Source: Planctomycetota bacterium
GTDB taxonomy: Bacteria; Planctomycetota; UBA1135; GCA-002686595
Reading direction: 5' to 3'
NCBI GenBank assembly: GCA_016712565.1
Contig: JADJQU010000013.1
Span: 20,955-84,954, forward strand
Length of the DNA stretch: 64,000 nt
The position numbers and the translations under genes are program-made. The stretch's first letter is position 1. Each line of letters opens with the position of its first letter. Shown one piece after another: positions 6,457-14,654 of the stretch. Under the pieces are notes generated by a model that was not told where the DNA came from, ran no database searches, and worked only from the letters and a program-made list of their open reading frames with translations.

Positions 6457-8694
6457 ATGACGCACCTTGCGCACAGCATCGGGATTGTCTTCGGCCTCGC
6501 CCTCGGCGTCGGCACGCTCGCCAGCGCGCAGTCTGGAATCGCTGGATGGGGAGACACGGAATTCGACTCACGCTGGCACGCAGAAGCGTTCGCCGCGGTC
6601 GGGGCGGGCACTGCCCATACTGTCGCGCTTCGCACCGACGGGTCGATCGCGACGTGGGGCTGGAACTCCCACGGCCAGTGCAACACCCCTGCGCTGCCCG
6701 CGGGGCTCACGTATGCCGAGGTCGCAGCCGGCGGCGCTCACACCGTCGCGCGTCGCAGTGACGGCTCCGTGGTCGCGTGGGGCATCAACGGCGCCGGGCA
6801 GTGCAACGTCCCTGCGCTGCCCGCGGGTCTCACCTTCGTCGAAGTCGCAGCCGGCGACAATCACTGCGCCGCGCGTCGGAGTGACGGCTCGGTGGTCGCG
6901 TGGGGCCTCAACACTTTCGGGCAATGCAACGTTCCGGCACTGCCCGCGGGACTCACCTATGTCGAAGTCGCCGCCGGCCGCGCTCACACCGTCGCGCGTC
7001 GAAGCGACGGATCCGTGGTCGCGTGGGGCGAAAACCTGATCGGCCAATGCAACGTTCCTGCGCTGCCAGCGGGTCTCACTTTCGCGGAGATCGCAGCCGG
7101 CAGCGATCACACCGTCGCGCGTTGCAGCGACGGATCCCTGGTCGCATGGGGCAACAACGGCTCCAGCCAGTGCATCGTTCCTGCGCTGCCCGCGGGCCTC
7201 ACCTACGTGGGTGTTGGGGCTGGCAACGACCACAGCGTCGCCGTTCGAAGCGATGGCTCCGTGGTCGCGTGGGGGCGCAACGACTACGGCCAGTGCAACG
7301 TCCCGCCTCTGCCGGCGGGCCTGACGCACGTTCAGGTTTTCGCAGGCGACTATCACACCGTCGCGCGTCGCAGCGACGGCTCCGTGGTCGCCTGGGGCAA
7401 CAACGCCAGCGGCGAGTGCAACGTTCCTGCGCTGCCTGCCGGTCTCACCTTCGTCGAGATCGCAGCTGGCCCCCTCCACACCATCGCGCGCCGCAACGAC
7501 GGCTCGGCGATCGCGTGGGGAAACAACGCCGATGGCCAAGGCAACGTCCCGGTGCTGCCCGCGGGCCTCACCTATGTCGCGATCGCCGCTGGCGGCGACC
7601 ATACCGCCGCCTGTCGCAGCGACGGTTCGGCTGTTGCCTGGGGGCTCAACAGCTTCGGCCAGTGCAACGTCCCCGCGCTGCCGGCGGGTCTCACGTACGT
7701 CGAGCTCGGCACCGGCTACACCCACACGGTGGCGCGTCGCAGCGACGGCTCGGTCGTCGCCTTTGGGCGCAATGACTACGGCCAGTGCAATGTCCCCGCG
7801 CTGCCCGCGGGTCTCACGTACGTCGAGCTCGGTGTCGGCTACACCCACACGGTGGCGCGTCGCAGCGACGGCTCGGTCGTTGCCTGGGGGCGCAACGACT
7901 ACGGCCAGTGCAATGTCCCCCCTCTGCCCGCGGGTCTCACGTACGTCGAGATCTACCCCGGCTACCATCACACGGTGGCGCGTCTCAGCGACGACTCGGT
8001 GGTCGCGTGGGGGCGCAACGACAACGGTCAGTGCAACGTCGCCGCGCTGCCCGCAGGCCTCTCCTACGTACAGTTCGCCGCCGGCTTTGGTCACACCGTC
8101 GCGCGTCGCAGCGACGGCTCGGTGGTCGCGTGGGGGTTGAACAGCACCAGCCAGTGCAACGTCCCCGCGCCGCCCCCGGGCCTCGCGTACGCGGAGATCG
8201 CCGCCGGCTACGCTCGCACCGTCGCCCGTTACGAGTTCGCCTGCCTCGCGGGGACGGTCTATTGCACCGCCAAGGTCAACTCACTCGGCTGTCGGCCGCA
8301 GATCGCATCGAGCGGTGCACCGAGCGCAACCGCGGGTGTGGGTTTCCTCGTCAGCGCGAGCCAGGTGATCAGCAACAAGCCAGGTCTCCTGCTGTACTCG
8401 AACACCGGACGCGCGGCGGTGCCGTTCGCGGGAGGACTCCGCTGCATCCATACTCCGGTTCGACGCAGCATTGCCCTAGCTTCGAGCGGCAATCCGCCGC
8501 CGAATGACTGCTCGGGCGTCTACTCGATCGACATGAACGCCTTCGCCGTGGGCGCGCTCGGCGGAACGCCGGCGGCATTCCTGCTCTCGGCGGGTACGGT
8601 CGTCGATGCGCAGTTTTGGGGCCGCGACAACGGCTTCCCGCCCCCGAACAACGCTGCGCTGTCGGACGCGCTGGAGTACACGGTCTGTCCGTGA
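6457..8694 (+). CDS. Secreted RCC1-repeat beta-propeller protein with planctomycete-type C-terminal domain
   Basis: A 745-residue protein with an N-terminal signal peptide (IGIVFGLALGVGTLASAQS). Residues about 40-600 are 13 RCC1-type units with a fixed period of 41 residues (123 bases). The typical unit has HTVARRSDGSVVAWG, GQCNVP and ALPAGLTYVE. RCC1 units form beta-propellers, which usually bind partners; no enzymatic motif is seen. From about residue 612 to the end (YCTAKVNSLGC to the final TVCP) lies a domain that also ends the subtilase at 22860-26588, with shared motifs KPGLLLYS, NDCSG and LGGTPAA. It may be a surface-sorting or attachment domain; this is inferred. Repeats are conserved at DNA level, so copy number could change by slippage. 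The gene lies between the two tRNA-Gly fragments. Confidence 0.85.
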   Translation: MTHLAHSIGIVFGLALGVGTLASAQSGIAGWGDTEFDSRWHAEAFAAVGAGTAHTVALRTDGSIATWGWNSHGQCNTPALPAGLTYAEVAAGGAHTVARRSDGSVVAWGINGAGQCNVPALPAGLTFVEVAAGDNHCAARRSDGSVVAWGLNTFGQCNVPALPAGLTYVEVAAGRAHTVARRSDGSVVAWGENLIGQCNVPALPAGLTFAEIAAGSDHTVARCSDGSLVAWGNNGSSQCIVPALPAGLTYVGVGAGNDHSVAVRSDGSVVAWGRNDYGQCNVPPLPAGLTHVQVFAGDYHTVARRSDGSVVAWGNNASGECNVPALPAGLTFVEIAAGPLHTIARRNDGSAIAWGNNADGQGNVPVLPAGLTYVAIAAGGDHTAACRSDGSAVAWGLNSFGQCNVPALPAGLTYVELGTGYTHTVARRSDGSVVAFGRNDYGQCNVPALPAGLTYVELGVGYTHTVARRSDGSVVAWGRNDYGQCNVPPLPAGLTYVEIYPGYHHTVARLSDDSVVAWGRNDNGQCNVAALPAGLSYVQFAAGFGHTVARRSDGSVVAWGLNSTSQCNVPAPPPGLAYAEIAAGYARTVARYEFACLAGTVYCTAKVNSLGCRPQIASSGAPSATAGVGFLVSASQVISNKPGLLLYSNTGRAAVPFAGGLRCIHTPVRRSIALASSGNPPPNDCSGVYSIDMNAFAVGALGGTPAAFLLSAGTVVDAQFWGRDNGFPPPNNAALSDALEYTVCP

Positions 8695-9038
8695 TATCGT
8701 TGGGCCTGTCAACCCTCCATTGACGGCCACGCTGTTCTGGTTGTTGGGGCTGGCTGCTTCTGGGCGGTCGGACCCGATCGGTCGGTTCGAGTGGACGAGA
8801 TCAGGTGCGGGGACGACGGGCGCCGGCTCGCTTCGCGGCGTTTCATTTTGATATGCGCGGGTTGGCGACCGCAGTGCAGGCAGTCGATGGAGAGGGCTGA
8901 CCCAATTGAGAGCAGGCGTGGGCGGTCTTGCGGCCGCTTGCCCAACGGACACAATCGAGAATCCCGTCCCGGGCGTTCTCACCGGATTGCCCGTCGTCCT
9001 CGCAGTTCCTGATTTCGAAAGAGCGTCGCGTCAGGGAC
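8695..9038. other. No recognisable gene
   Basis: Intergenic stretch between the RCC1 gene and the transposase remnant. Short frames on both strands show no family resemblance and no clear regulatory structure. Confidence 0.4.
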
Positions 9039-9182
9039 TCACGCCGCCGACTGCGGTACTTGTGGGCCGATGGCCCAGATGAAGCCGCACAGCTCGCGGG
9101 CCACGGCGACGACAGCGGTGTGCGGGCGCTTGCCGCGCGTGAGCATCGCCCAGCAGCGCTTGTGCGCGCGTTTCTGCGCGTT
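9039..9182 (-). pseudogene. C-terminal remnant of an IS110/IS116/IS902-type transposase
   Basis: A minus-strand frame bounded by stops at both ends translates to about 47 residues with the pattern of the extreme C-terminus of IS110-family DEDD transposases (AMLTRGKRPHTAVVAVAREL followed by CGFIWAIG). The rest of the transposase is missing. It sits 18 bases before the second tRNA-Gly fragment, so mobile DNA has been active at this junction. Assignment is by motif resemblance; no terminal structure of the element was found. Confidence 0.65.
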
Positions 9183-9200
9183 CTAGGTGATGTCGAGGCG

Positions 9201-9279
9201 GTTTGTCCGCTATCGCCGGGAACCCGCGCGGAGCCTTCCAAGGTTGATGTCGAGGGTTCAAGTCCCTTCGCCCGCTCCA
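9201..9279 (+). repeat. 3' half of a tRNA-Gly(TCC) gene, copy 2 (putative att site)
   Basis: Direct repeat of 5548-5627. It carries the same GTTTGTCCGCTATCGCC lead, an anticodon-loop remnant, T-arm and CCA-ending acceptor strand. The two copies differ by a handful of substitutions and one C. They bound about 3.65 kb containing the RHS remnant and the RCC1 gene. Confidence 0.75.
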
Positions 9280-9430
9280 AGACGTAAGTCAGGCTGATCG
9301 CCAGGTTTGGACTCACGGCCATCCGTGGCCCGGCGCGCCACACCGACTACTGGGGTGCGACCGCGCGCATGCGGTCGCGCTCACCCTTTCACAGCCAGAT
9401 TCGCGCGCACTGACCCGACTCCCCCGCAAG

Positions 9431-9493
<63 letters not shown>

Positions 9494-9496
9494 GCC

Positions 9497-10498
9497 TTAG
9501 CAGAGCCCGTTGATCCGGCCTTCGATTGCGCGGAGCGCGTCCGCGACCTCCCCGAACGCAGGCGGGCGTGTGTAGAACATCTCATCCATGGCCCGGTAGT
9601 CCGCCTGCAACCTACGCATTACTTCTTCGTCGCCCACGATGCAAATCCCCTTCGTCGGCGCTTCGGATGCGTGGCGGTCCTCGCCGAATATTCCCTTGTG
9701 CTCGGCCACCTCCAGGTATAGCTGACGGGTGACGTCGTCCATGGCCCCGGCACGCAACAGCATGAGCAAGTCGTAGGCATGTCGCGACGATCGCTCGCCG
9801 ACCTTGCCTCGCCTCGCGTTGGAATGCAGCAGCAGTGCTTTCTCCAGCAGCGTGCGTTCGGGCGCCTGCGCGACGACCCTCGCCGAGGTCATCGCGAATG
9901 CCTTGGGGAACGCTTCTGCCGCCAGCGAGCGCACGTCCCGCTCCCTGGTGGGGTAGTGGTCTGCCCGTGCACCGATCTCCAGTTTCACGATGGGGCCGAC
10001 ATACCTGCCGCCCCCGTACAGTCCAGCGGAGAGCGCAACCGGATAGCCGAACATCACCACGCTCTCCTTCTGCGACAACTCCACCTTGAGGTCGAACTTG
10101 TCTCTGAGCACAGAACCGAATTCCTCGCGGAGCTTGGGCGTCAACGTGTCTCGCACGTAATCCTGCGCGCGCTGTGCAATCTGGTCGAGGTCCCGACTCC
10201 GCTGCTTGGTCCCCTTGTGCAGGGTCGGGACATCTCCCTTGGCGATCCCCAGATCATCGCGGTGTAGCCCGAGGTCCAGATCCTCTGAGAAACGCTCGAT
10301 TAGGCCGTAGCACTTCGAGAGCGACGTGCCGCCCTTGAAGAGGAGCCTGGGAACTCCTTGCAGGGCGTAGAGATGAGCCAGCGTCCACGTGACCCAGAAG
10401 TCCTTCTCAACCACGATCGGCGAGATATTGAGCGTGGCCGCAGTCTGTGTGAACAGCGCTGCGCGATCGGCGGCCTCGAATCGAGCGACCTGGTCCAT
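9497..10498 (-). CDS. AbiEii-type nucleotidyltransferase toxin (type IV toxin-antitoxin)
   Basis: A 333-residue protein with the AbiEii/AbiGii DUF1814 nucleotidyltransferase layout. An N-terminal helix region (VVEKDFWVTWTLAHLYAL) precedes the signature FKGGTSLSKCYGLIERFSED followed by DLGL, which supplies the GGTSLSK loop and the paired acidic residues. In the AbiE family the toxin transfers nucleotides to tRNA acceptor ends and stops growth, and the system can abort phage infection. It starts 4 bases after the stop of the antitoxin-like gene upstream, as in known abiE operons. The stop lies 4 bases from the 60-G run, but the C-terminus looks complete. I am confident of the family; activity and anti-phage role are inferred. 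Confidence 0.88.
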   Translation of the reverse strand: MDQVARFEAADRAALFTQTAATLNISPIVVEKDFWVTWTLAHLYALQGVPRLLFKGGTSLSKCYGLIERFSEDLDLGLHRDDLGIAKGDVPTLHKGTKQRSRDLDQIAQRAQDYVRDTLTPKLREEFGSVLRDKFDLKVELSQKESVVMFGYPVALSAGLYGGGRYVGPIVKLEIGARADHYPTRERDVRSLAAEAFPKAFAMTSARVVAQAPERTLLEKALLLHSNARRGKVGERSSRHAYDLLMLLRAGAMDDVTRQLYLEVAEHKGIFGEDRHASEAPTKGICIVGDEEVMRRLQADYRAMDEMFYTRPPAFGEVADALRAIEGRINGLC

Positions 10499-10502
10499 GG
10501 CC

Positions 10503-11138
10503 TCAGGCTGCCTCGCCTTTCGCGGGTGCAGTAATCCGGTCGATGATCGGCAACATCCAACCCGTGGCGTTGGTACGCAGGCCGTTCAGCTTACGCCTGT
10601 CTGCGTCGTCCAGAATCGCCCGCAGGCGAGCGATGTCTTGATCCCCGACACCACCTCGGCCGAATGCTCTAATCGCGCGCAACGTGAGGCCGGCCTTCGT
10701 GTCGCCACCTGCCAGAGACGCAGGCATGGTGTGCTGGAATCGGAGGGTCTGCGTGCCGACCTGCACAACTCTCGTTGGGCCGGTCGTCAGATAGACGGGG
10801 CGTGCAGGCACCTGCGTTGAGATGCCGAGCGCGTTGGCCGCCGACGCCGGAGAGATCCCGATCGTCTCTCCTGTGCCGTCCGCGATGGCGCGCGCCACTT
10901 CATCGATCGAGGGTGAGAGCGGACCGAAGAGAGTGTGATGCCTGGGCATGTCGTAGAGCCCGCGGCCAAGGCGCCGAATGACCCCATTTCTGGTGAGGCG
11001 ATGCAGGGCCACATCGATCGAGGCGCGGCTCCCGAGATCGAGCATGGAGCGGACAGAAAAGACACGCCCCAGTCCCCAGCCGCGAAGGCGGCGCTGGACC
11101 TTGCTGGCTACGGAATCAGGCGAGGACACGGCGACCAT
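10503..11138 (-). CDS. AbiEi-like antitoxin with winged-helix domain
   Basis: A 211-residue protein; the ATG at 11138 is chosen because the upstream extension of the frame reads as non-coding overlap with the recombinase remnant. The N-terminal 65 residues form a winged-helix DNA-binding domain (VFSVRSMLDLGSRASIDVAL, then GVIRRLGRGLYDMP). The C-terminal part has the DUF6088/AbiEi-type region (ISPASAANALGISTQVPARP, LTTGPTRVVQVG). Members of this group repress their own operon and neutralise the partner toxin. The gene is directly followed by the AbiEii-type toxin with a 4-base gap, so they are co-transcribed. A palindrome CTTGCAAG lies about 30 bases upstream of the start and could belong to the operator, though this is speculative. 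Confidence 0.85.
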   Translation of the reverse strand: MVAVSSPDSVASKVQRRLRGWGLGRVFSVRSMLDLGSRASIDVALHRLTRNGVIRRLGRGLYDMPRHHTLFGPLSPSIDEVARAIADGTGETIGISPASAANALGISTQVPARPVYLTTGPTRVVQVGTQTLRFQHTMPASLAGGDTKAGLTLRAIRAFGRGGVGDQDIARLRAILDDADRRKLNGLRTNATGWMLPIIDRITAPAKGEAA

Positions 11139-11265
11139 GGTGTAAGAAACTAGCCACAGGTTATCGATCTTGCAAGGGGGCCAACCCAAGCCGGATGCCT
11201 GGTTTGCGGCAAGAGAGGCCCGGAATGAGCCTGTGGCCCCCCTTGAGGGGCGTACTGGCCCGAGC

Positions 11266-12018
11266 CTACGCCTCCAAGACCCGCCGCACGTCGGCATCCG
11301 TGGCCCGGACGTAGACCAGGGTCGAGGCGACCGAGTGATGCCGAAGGGCGCGCTGGACGACGAGCAGGTCGCGGGTGCGGGCGTAGAGCCGCAGGGCAAA
11401 GCTGTGGCGCAAGCTGTGCGCCGAGCCCCTCATGCCCCCTCCGCCATGCGCACCCAGCCCTGGATCCGCCGCTGGGCTTGGCGCTTCCCCAGCCTCCCGC
11501 CCCCCCGGGCCCGTGAACAGCGGCCCCTCCCCGCGCTCAGCCAGGAACCCCACCAGATGGTCGAGCAGCTCCCTGGTGACCACCACGCGCTCCTGCTGGT
11601 CCCGCTTGGCCACCCGGACCACCAGTTCCGTGCGCTCCAGGTCCACGTCCGTCCGGTCCAGGCCAGGGCCGACCCCAGGCGCAGACCGCTCTTCAGCATC
11701 ACCGCCACGAGCAGGTGATCCCGCCGCGCCGCGGCCCCCTGAGCCGCCAGGAGCACGTCCAGGAGCCGCCGGACCTCTTCGTCCGCCAGCCCCTCGCGGC
11801 GACATCGGGGCCCGCAGGGCCAGCCGCAGGAGCCGGGCGGGGTTCGTACGCGAGACCCCGGCGGCGTGCTGGTGCCCGAAAAAGCAACGCAGGCTCGTCC
11901 TTACCGCGTGCTGGGTCGCGGTCGAACGCCCCGCCGTGATGCTTGCCGCAACTGTGGGGTGTAACGCAATCCCCTCCGACATGAGGTAGCCGATCAGCGG
12001 ACGAGCAGCCGTCTCCAA
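11266..12018 (-). pseudogene. Tyrosine recombinase (phage integrase/XerC-like), truncated and frameshifted
   Basis: The C-terminal catalytic half is clear: HSLRHSF (box with Arg), LRHHSVASTLVYVRA (His and the nucleophile Tyr), and, in another frame, LKSGLRLGSALAL with the first Arg. Part of the SAM-like N-terminal domain is seen (SLRCFFGHQHAAG, TNPARLL). Two compensating frameshifts are needed: near 11808 the reading must change frame to give GLADEEVRRLLDVLLAAQG, and near 11665 it must change back to give LDRTDVDLERTELVV. At the 5' side the gene is cut by interspersed repeat copy C, so the N-terminal core-binding domain is incomplete and codons beyond about 11952 belong to the repeat. It is probably a relic of the element that brought in the AbiE genes; sequencing indels could explain the shifts but not the truncation. 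Confidence 0.75.
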
Positions 12019-12030
12019 GCGGCCCCGGAG
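11955..12030 (+). repeat. Interspersed boundary repeat, copy C
   Basis: Full copy with GTAACGCAATCCCCTCCGAC, ATGAGGTAGCCGATCAGCGG and ACGAGCAGCCGTCTCC. On the minus strand it encodes ARPLIGYLMSEGIALHP, similar to the peptide in copy E. It sits at the truncated 5' end of the recombinase remnant. Confidence 0.75.
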
Positions 12031-12364
12031 GAGGCAGGAGAGGGCGATGAAGGGGACCAGTCAGGGGTCGAGGGAGCCCGGTACTCCGGCTGGGGCGCCG
12101 GCTCCGGTGCATGTCGGCCGTAGCGGCGGTGGACGCTCGCGAACGAAGGGAGTGGCGGAGAAGCTGCGGTCCTGGAGGAGTCTGCCTCCGGCCGTCCTAC
12201 CGGTTGGAGCAGAAACGGCTCACAGCGAAGACGGTCAAGACCAGCAGCCAGACGTGCGAGGCGGAGTACGGCGCCACTGGCGGCGCGCCTGCGAAGGCGG
12301 CGGCCGCTGCGCCGGCGGCTGCCAGGGTTGCTGCCCTTGCGAAGGCGAAGCACACATAGCCGCG
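12031..12364. other. No convincing gene
   Basis: GC-rich stretch between repeat copy C and the end of the DUF7309/DUF6930-like gene. A plus-strand frame at 12111-12359 ends in an Ala/Lys-rich tail (APAKAAAAAPAAARVAALAK), which could be a small histone-like or low-complexity product, but it has no recognised domain and I do not call it. Confidence 0.35.
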
Positions 12365-13786
12365 CTACCGGCCCCCCCCGGCTCGCGTCGAGAACTGGTC
12401 CAGTGCCTCCCTGGCCGGGTCCAGCGTGCGGAGTTCTGCCACCTGCTCAAGTCGAATCCCCAAGAGCTTGCAGATCGGACGCAGAACCTGCTCCAGGCTC
12501 GGCCGCCGCAAGTAAACGACTGAGGGCCGCGCCTTGAGCGTGTCCAAGAGCTTGAGAAACTGCTCCTGCGCATGGGCGTCGCGGTCCTTGGGATGGCCGA
12601 GCTCGCAGCAAAGGACTCGCCCGGATTTTACGTAGGGCTCCACGCCGCGCTCCTGGATGATCGCCAGTGCCGGGAACAGGTCGCACTCGATCTCCATCGC
12701 GACGATCGACGTCTCGCGTCGGAGACGGAACACAGCTTCGGTGTCGATCGCGGGCAGCGTGCGCTGGGGAGGGGCGGGAGGCGCGATCCGGTCGAAGGTG
12801 ACGTCGTCCTCGGCGAGCCCCGGCGCGTACTTGCTCAGGGACAGCCGGCCCTGCTCGTCGGGAAGGAGGGGCTCGGGGATCACCGCGGACAGGCGGCAGA
12901 CGACGCTCGCGACGATCAGCGTGCTCGTCATGGTGCGGAGTTCGGCATCCGTCGGCGCGCGCGGGATCCGGTTCGCGGCGTGACTCTCGATCAGCGGATG
13001 GGCCCCTCGGCCGCGGAACACGACGCCCGACCGGCGGATCAGCGCGCTGCACTCCTTCGACAGCTCGCCGCGATCAACGAACATCAGCACGAGCGCGGGC
13101 TGGCCGAAGGCCGCTTCGTCCTGGAACGACTCCCCTGACCTCGTGCGTTGCAGGACGTCGTAGCCCTCCTGTCCGAGGTACACCGCGAGGCCGAACGTCT
13201 CGCCGCCCGCACCCATGACTGAGCACCAGTTCGCCACGCCGGTCGCCGGGTCCTCAACTGCGAAGACGTCTGCATCGGACATCCACTGCCACGGCGCCAG
13301 GCGGCAAAAGTCCCTGGCGCGCTCGAAGAAATCCCTGGGCACGCCGCCTTCCGAGGCGTTGGCCAATTTCTTTCGGCCTCGGTTCGGCTTCGAGGTCGTG
13401 GCTGCCGAGGCCGAGAGCTCCCTGGGAGCCGTGCAGGTCGCGCGCAGCCGAAGCGTGCCGTCCTCGCCCGGAGAGCACTTGACTTCTCCAATCAGCCGCG
13501 TGTCCATCGGCTGCTCGCTGCGCTTGCGTGCTTCGAGGCCCGCGAGGACCTTGAGCGCCTCACGCTCCGGCAGGCCGCTCATCCCGCCATGGATGGCCTC
13601 CCGCGCAAGTTCCATGTAGTCCGTGGAACTGCCGGAGAACTCGAGGATCACCGCGTTCCAGACCAGCATCGCGAGGTTGAGCACGGACTGCTGGACCCGC
13701 GGATCGGCGCCCGCCGGGATCTGGCGCAGCACCGGCTCCGCGAAGGCGAGAAGAGCTTCCGAGATCTTGCCCTCCCTCGACTTCAT
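12365..13786 (-). CDS. DUF7309/DUF6930-like protein of unknown function
   Basis: A 473-residue soluble protein without signal peptide. The middle part resembles the DUF7309 pattern (FCRLAPWQWMSDADVFAVED, then GETFGLAVYLGQEGYDVL), and the C-terminal part resembles DUF6930 (LLDTLKARPSVVYLRRPSLE, LLGIRLEQVAEL). The N-terminal 110 residues are helical and unrecognised. Proteins of this architecture are scattered across bacteria, often in accessory DNA, and no biochemical role is known to me. The gene is flanked by boundary repeat copies C (11955) and D (13905) in the same orientation, so the whole gene may have arrived or moved as one cassette. The family name is from memory of sequence patterns and should be treated as tentative. 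Confidence 0.65.
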   Translation of the reverse strand: MKSREGKISEALLAFAEPVLRQIPAGADPRVQQSVLNLAMLVWNAVILEFSGSSTDYMELAREAIHGGMSGLPEREALKVLAGLEARKRSEQPMDTRLIGEVKCSPGEDGTLRLRATCTAPRELSASAATTSKPNRGRKKLANASEGGVPRDFFERARDFCRLAPWQWMSDADVFAVEDPATGVANWCSVMGAGGETFGLAVYLGQEGYDVLQRTRSGESFQDEAAFGQPALVLMFVDRGELSKECSALIRRSGVVFRGRGAHPLIESHAANRIPRAPTDAELRTMTSTLIVASVVCRLSAVIPEPLLPDEQGRLSLSKYAPGLAEDDVTFDRIAPPAPPQRTLPAIDTEAVFRLRRETSIVAMEIECDLFPALAIIQERGVEPYVKSGRVLCCELGHPKDRDAHAQEQFLKLLDTLKARPSVVYLRRPSLEQVLRPICKLLGIRLEQVAELRTLDPAREALDQFSTRAGGGR

Positions 13787-14144
13787 GACTCACATGCTCG
13801 CCGAAGCGTACCTCGGGGTCCAGCCCGCTCGGCGGCGGGCCCCTTCTTCCGATCGGTCAGGAGCAAGCACGCCACGGCGGTGTTGGTGGGCGTCCTCTGG
13901 TCTGTGGGGTGTAACGCAATTCCCTCCGCCCGGAGCACCCGGACAAGGCCGCATGCCCCACCGCCGGTGCTTCGTTCCGCGCTTTGCCAGCGACGTCGGG
14001 CCCGGCTTGACGATCACGGAGGGAACGCGGGGAGGCCGGCGCGGAGGTCTCCGGCCCCGCGGGGCACGGGGCACGCACCCGCACCCAGGCCGCTCCTTGC
14101 GGCGAAGGTGGGAATGGATGCCTCCCATGGCGTAGAACAACGCC
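13787..14144. other. Intergenic region containing partial repeat copy D
   Basis: Holds repeat copy D at 13905-13930 and otherwise no gene. It separates the accessory patch from chromosomal-type genes and serves as the divergent region between the DUF7309/DUF6930 gene and the LURP-one gene, so both promoters should lie here. Confidence 0.5.
13905..13930 (+). repeat. Interspersed boundary repeat, copy D (partial)
   Basis: Only one end of the repeat remains: GGGGTGTAACGCAAT and TCCCTCCG. It is in the same orientation as copy C, 1.95 kb away. Confidence 0.6.
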
Positions 14145-14630
14145 ATGGAACGACTTCGCATGCAGCAGAAGCTGCTCTCCTTCGGTGACGACTACGTGGT
14201 AGAGGATTCCTCCGGCAGGCGGCGGTTCCTGGTGGACGGCAAGGTGTTCACGCTGCGGGACACGCTGGCGGTCCTGGACACCGAGGGCGGCGAGGTGGCG
14301 CGCATCACGCGCCGGCTCCTGGCCTGGGGGCCCACCTATGAAATCGAGCGCGGCGGCGAGCTCGCGGCGATCGTCAAGAAGGAGCTGTTCACCTTCTTCC
14401 GCTGCCGCTTCATGGTGGACGTGCCCGGGCCGGGCGACCTCGAGGCCCAGGGTGATTTCTTCGAGTACGAGTACGAGTTCACGCGCAACGGACGGACCGT
14501 CGCCACGGTTTCGAAGCGCTTCTTCGCCCTGCGGGACACTTACGGGATCGAGTTCGACGAGCGCGAGGATGCGGTGCTCCTGCTCTCGGCGGCGGTCGTG
14601 ATCGACCAGTGCTGCCACGAGGACCGCTGA
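14145..14630 (+). CDS. LURP-one-related (DUF567) protein
   Basis: A 161-residue protein matching the usual length of bacterial LURP-one/YxjI-type proteins. The start MERLRMQQKLLSFGDDY is typical of the family, followed by a tandem of beta hairpin units (FLVDGKVFTLRDTLAVLD, RRLLAWGPTYEIER, FFEYEYEF, RFFALRDTYGIEF). The fold is a 12-stranded beta barrel around a central helix, related to tubby and phospholipid scramblase domains. The biochemical role in bacteria is not established; membrane-lipid association is possible by analogy. It stands alone, convergent with the following minus-strand gene. The first ATG is chosen because family members begin at this point. Confidence 0.88.
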   Translation: MERLRMQQKLLSFGDDYVVEDSSGRRRFLVDGKVFTLRDTLAVLDTEGGEVARITRRLLAWGPTYEIERGGELAAIVKKELFTFFRCRFMVDVPGPGDLEAQGDFFEYEYEFTRNGRTVATVSKRFFALRDTYGIEFDEREDAVLLLSAAVVIDQCCHEDR

Positions 14631-14654
14631 GTTCCCCGCGGAAATCGCCGCCCG

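Noticed and set aside
6600..8260. CRISPR-like periodic repeat
   Set aside because: The 123-base period is coding for RCC1 units; there are no short conserved repeats with unique spacers.
9121..9279. Complete tRNA-Gly gene using GCGGGCG at about 9122 as the 5' acceptor strand
   Set aside because: The distance is too long, no D-arm is present, and the bases belong to the transposase remnant. Only the 3' half of the tRNA is present.
12111..12359. Small Ala/Lys-tailed protein
   Set aside because: No domain, no ribosome-binding site, and composition expected by chance in this GC-rich stretch.
11955..13930. Integron cassette with attC sites
   Set aside because: Copies C and D bracket one gene beside a tyrosine recombinase, but the repeat lacks the paired RYYYAAC/GTTRRRY core sites, and the recombinase remnant shows no integron-integrase insert that I can see.
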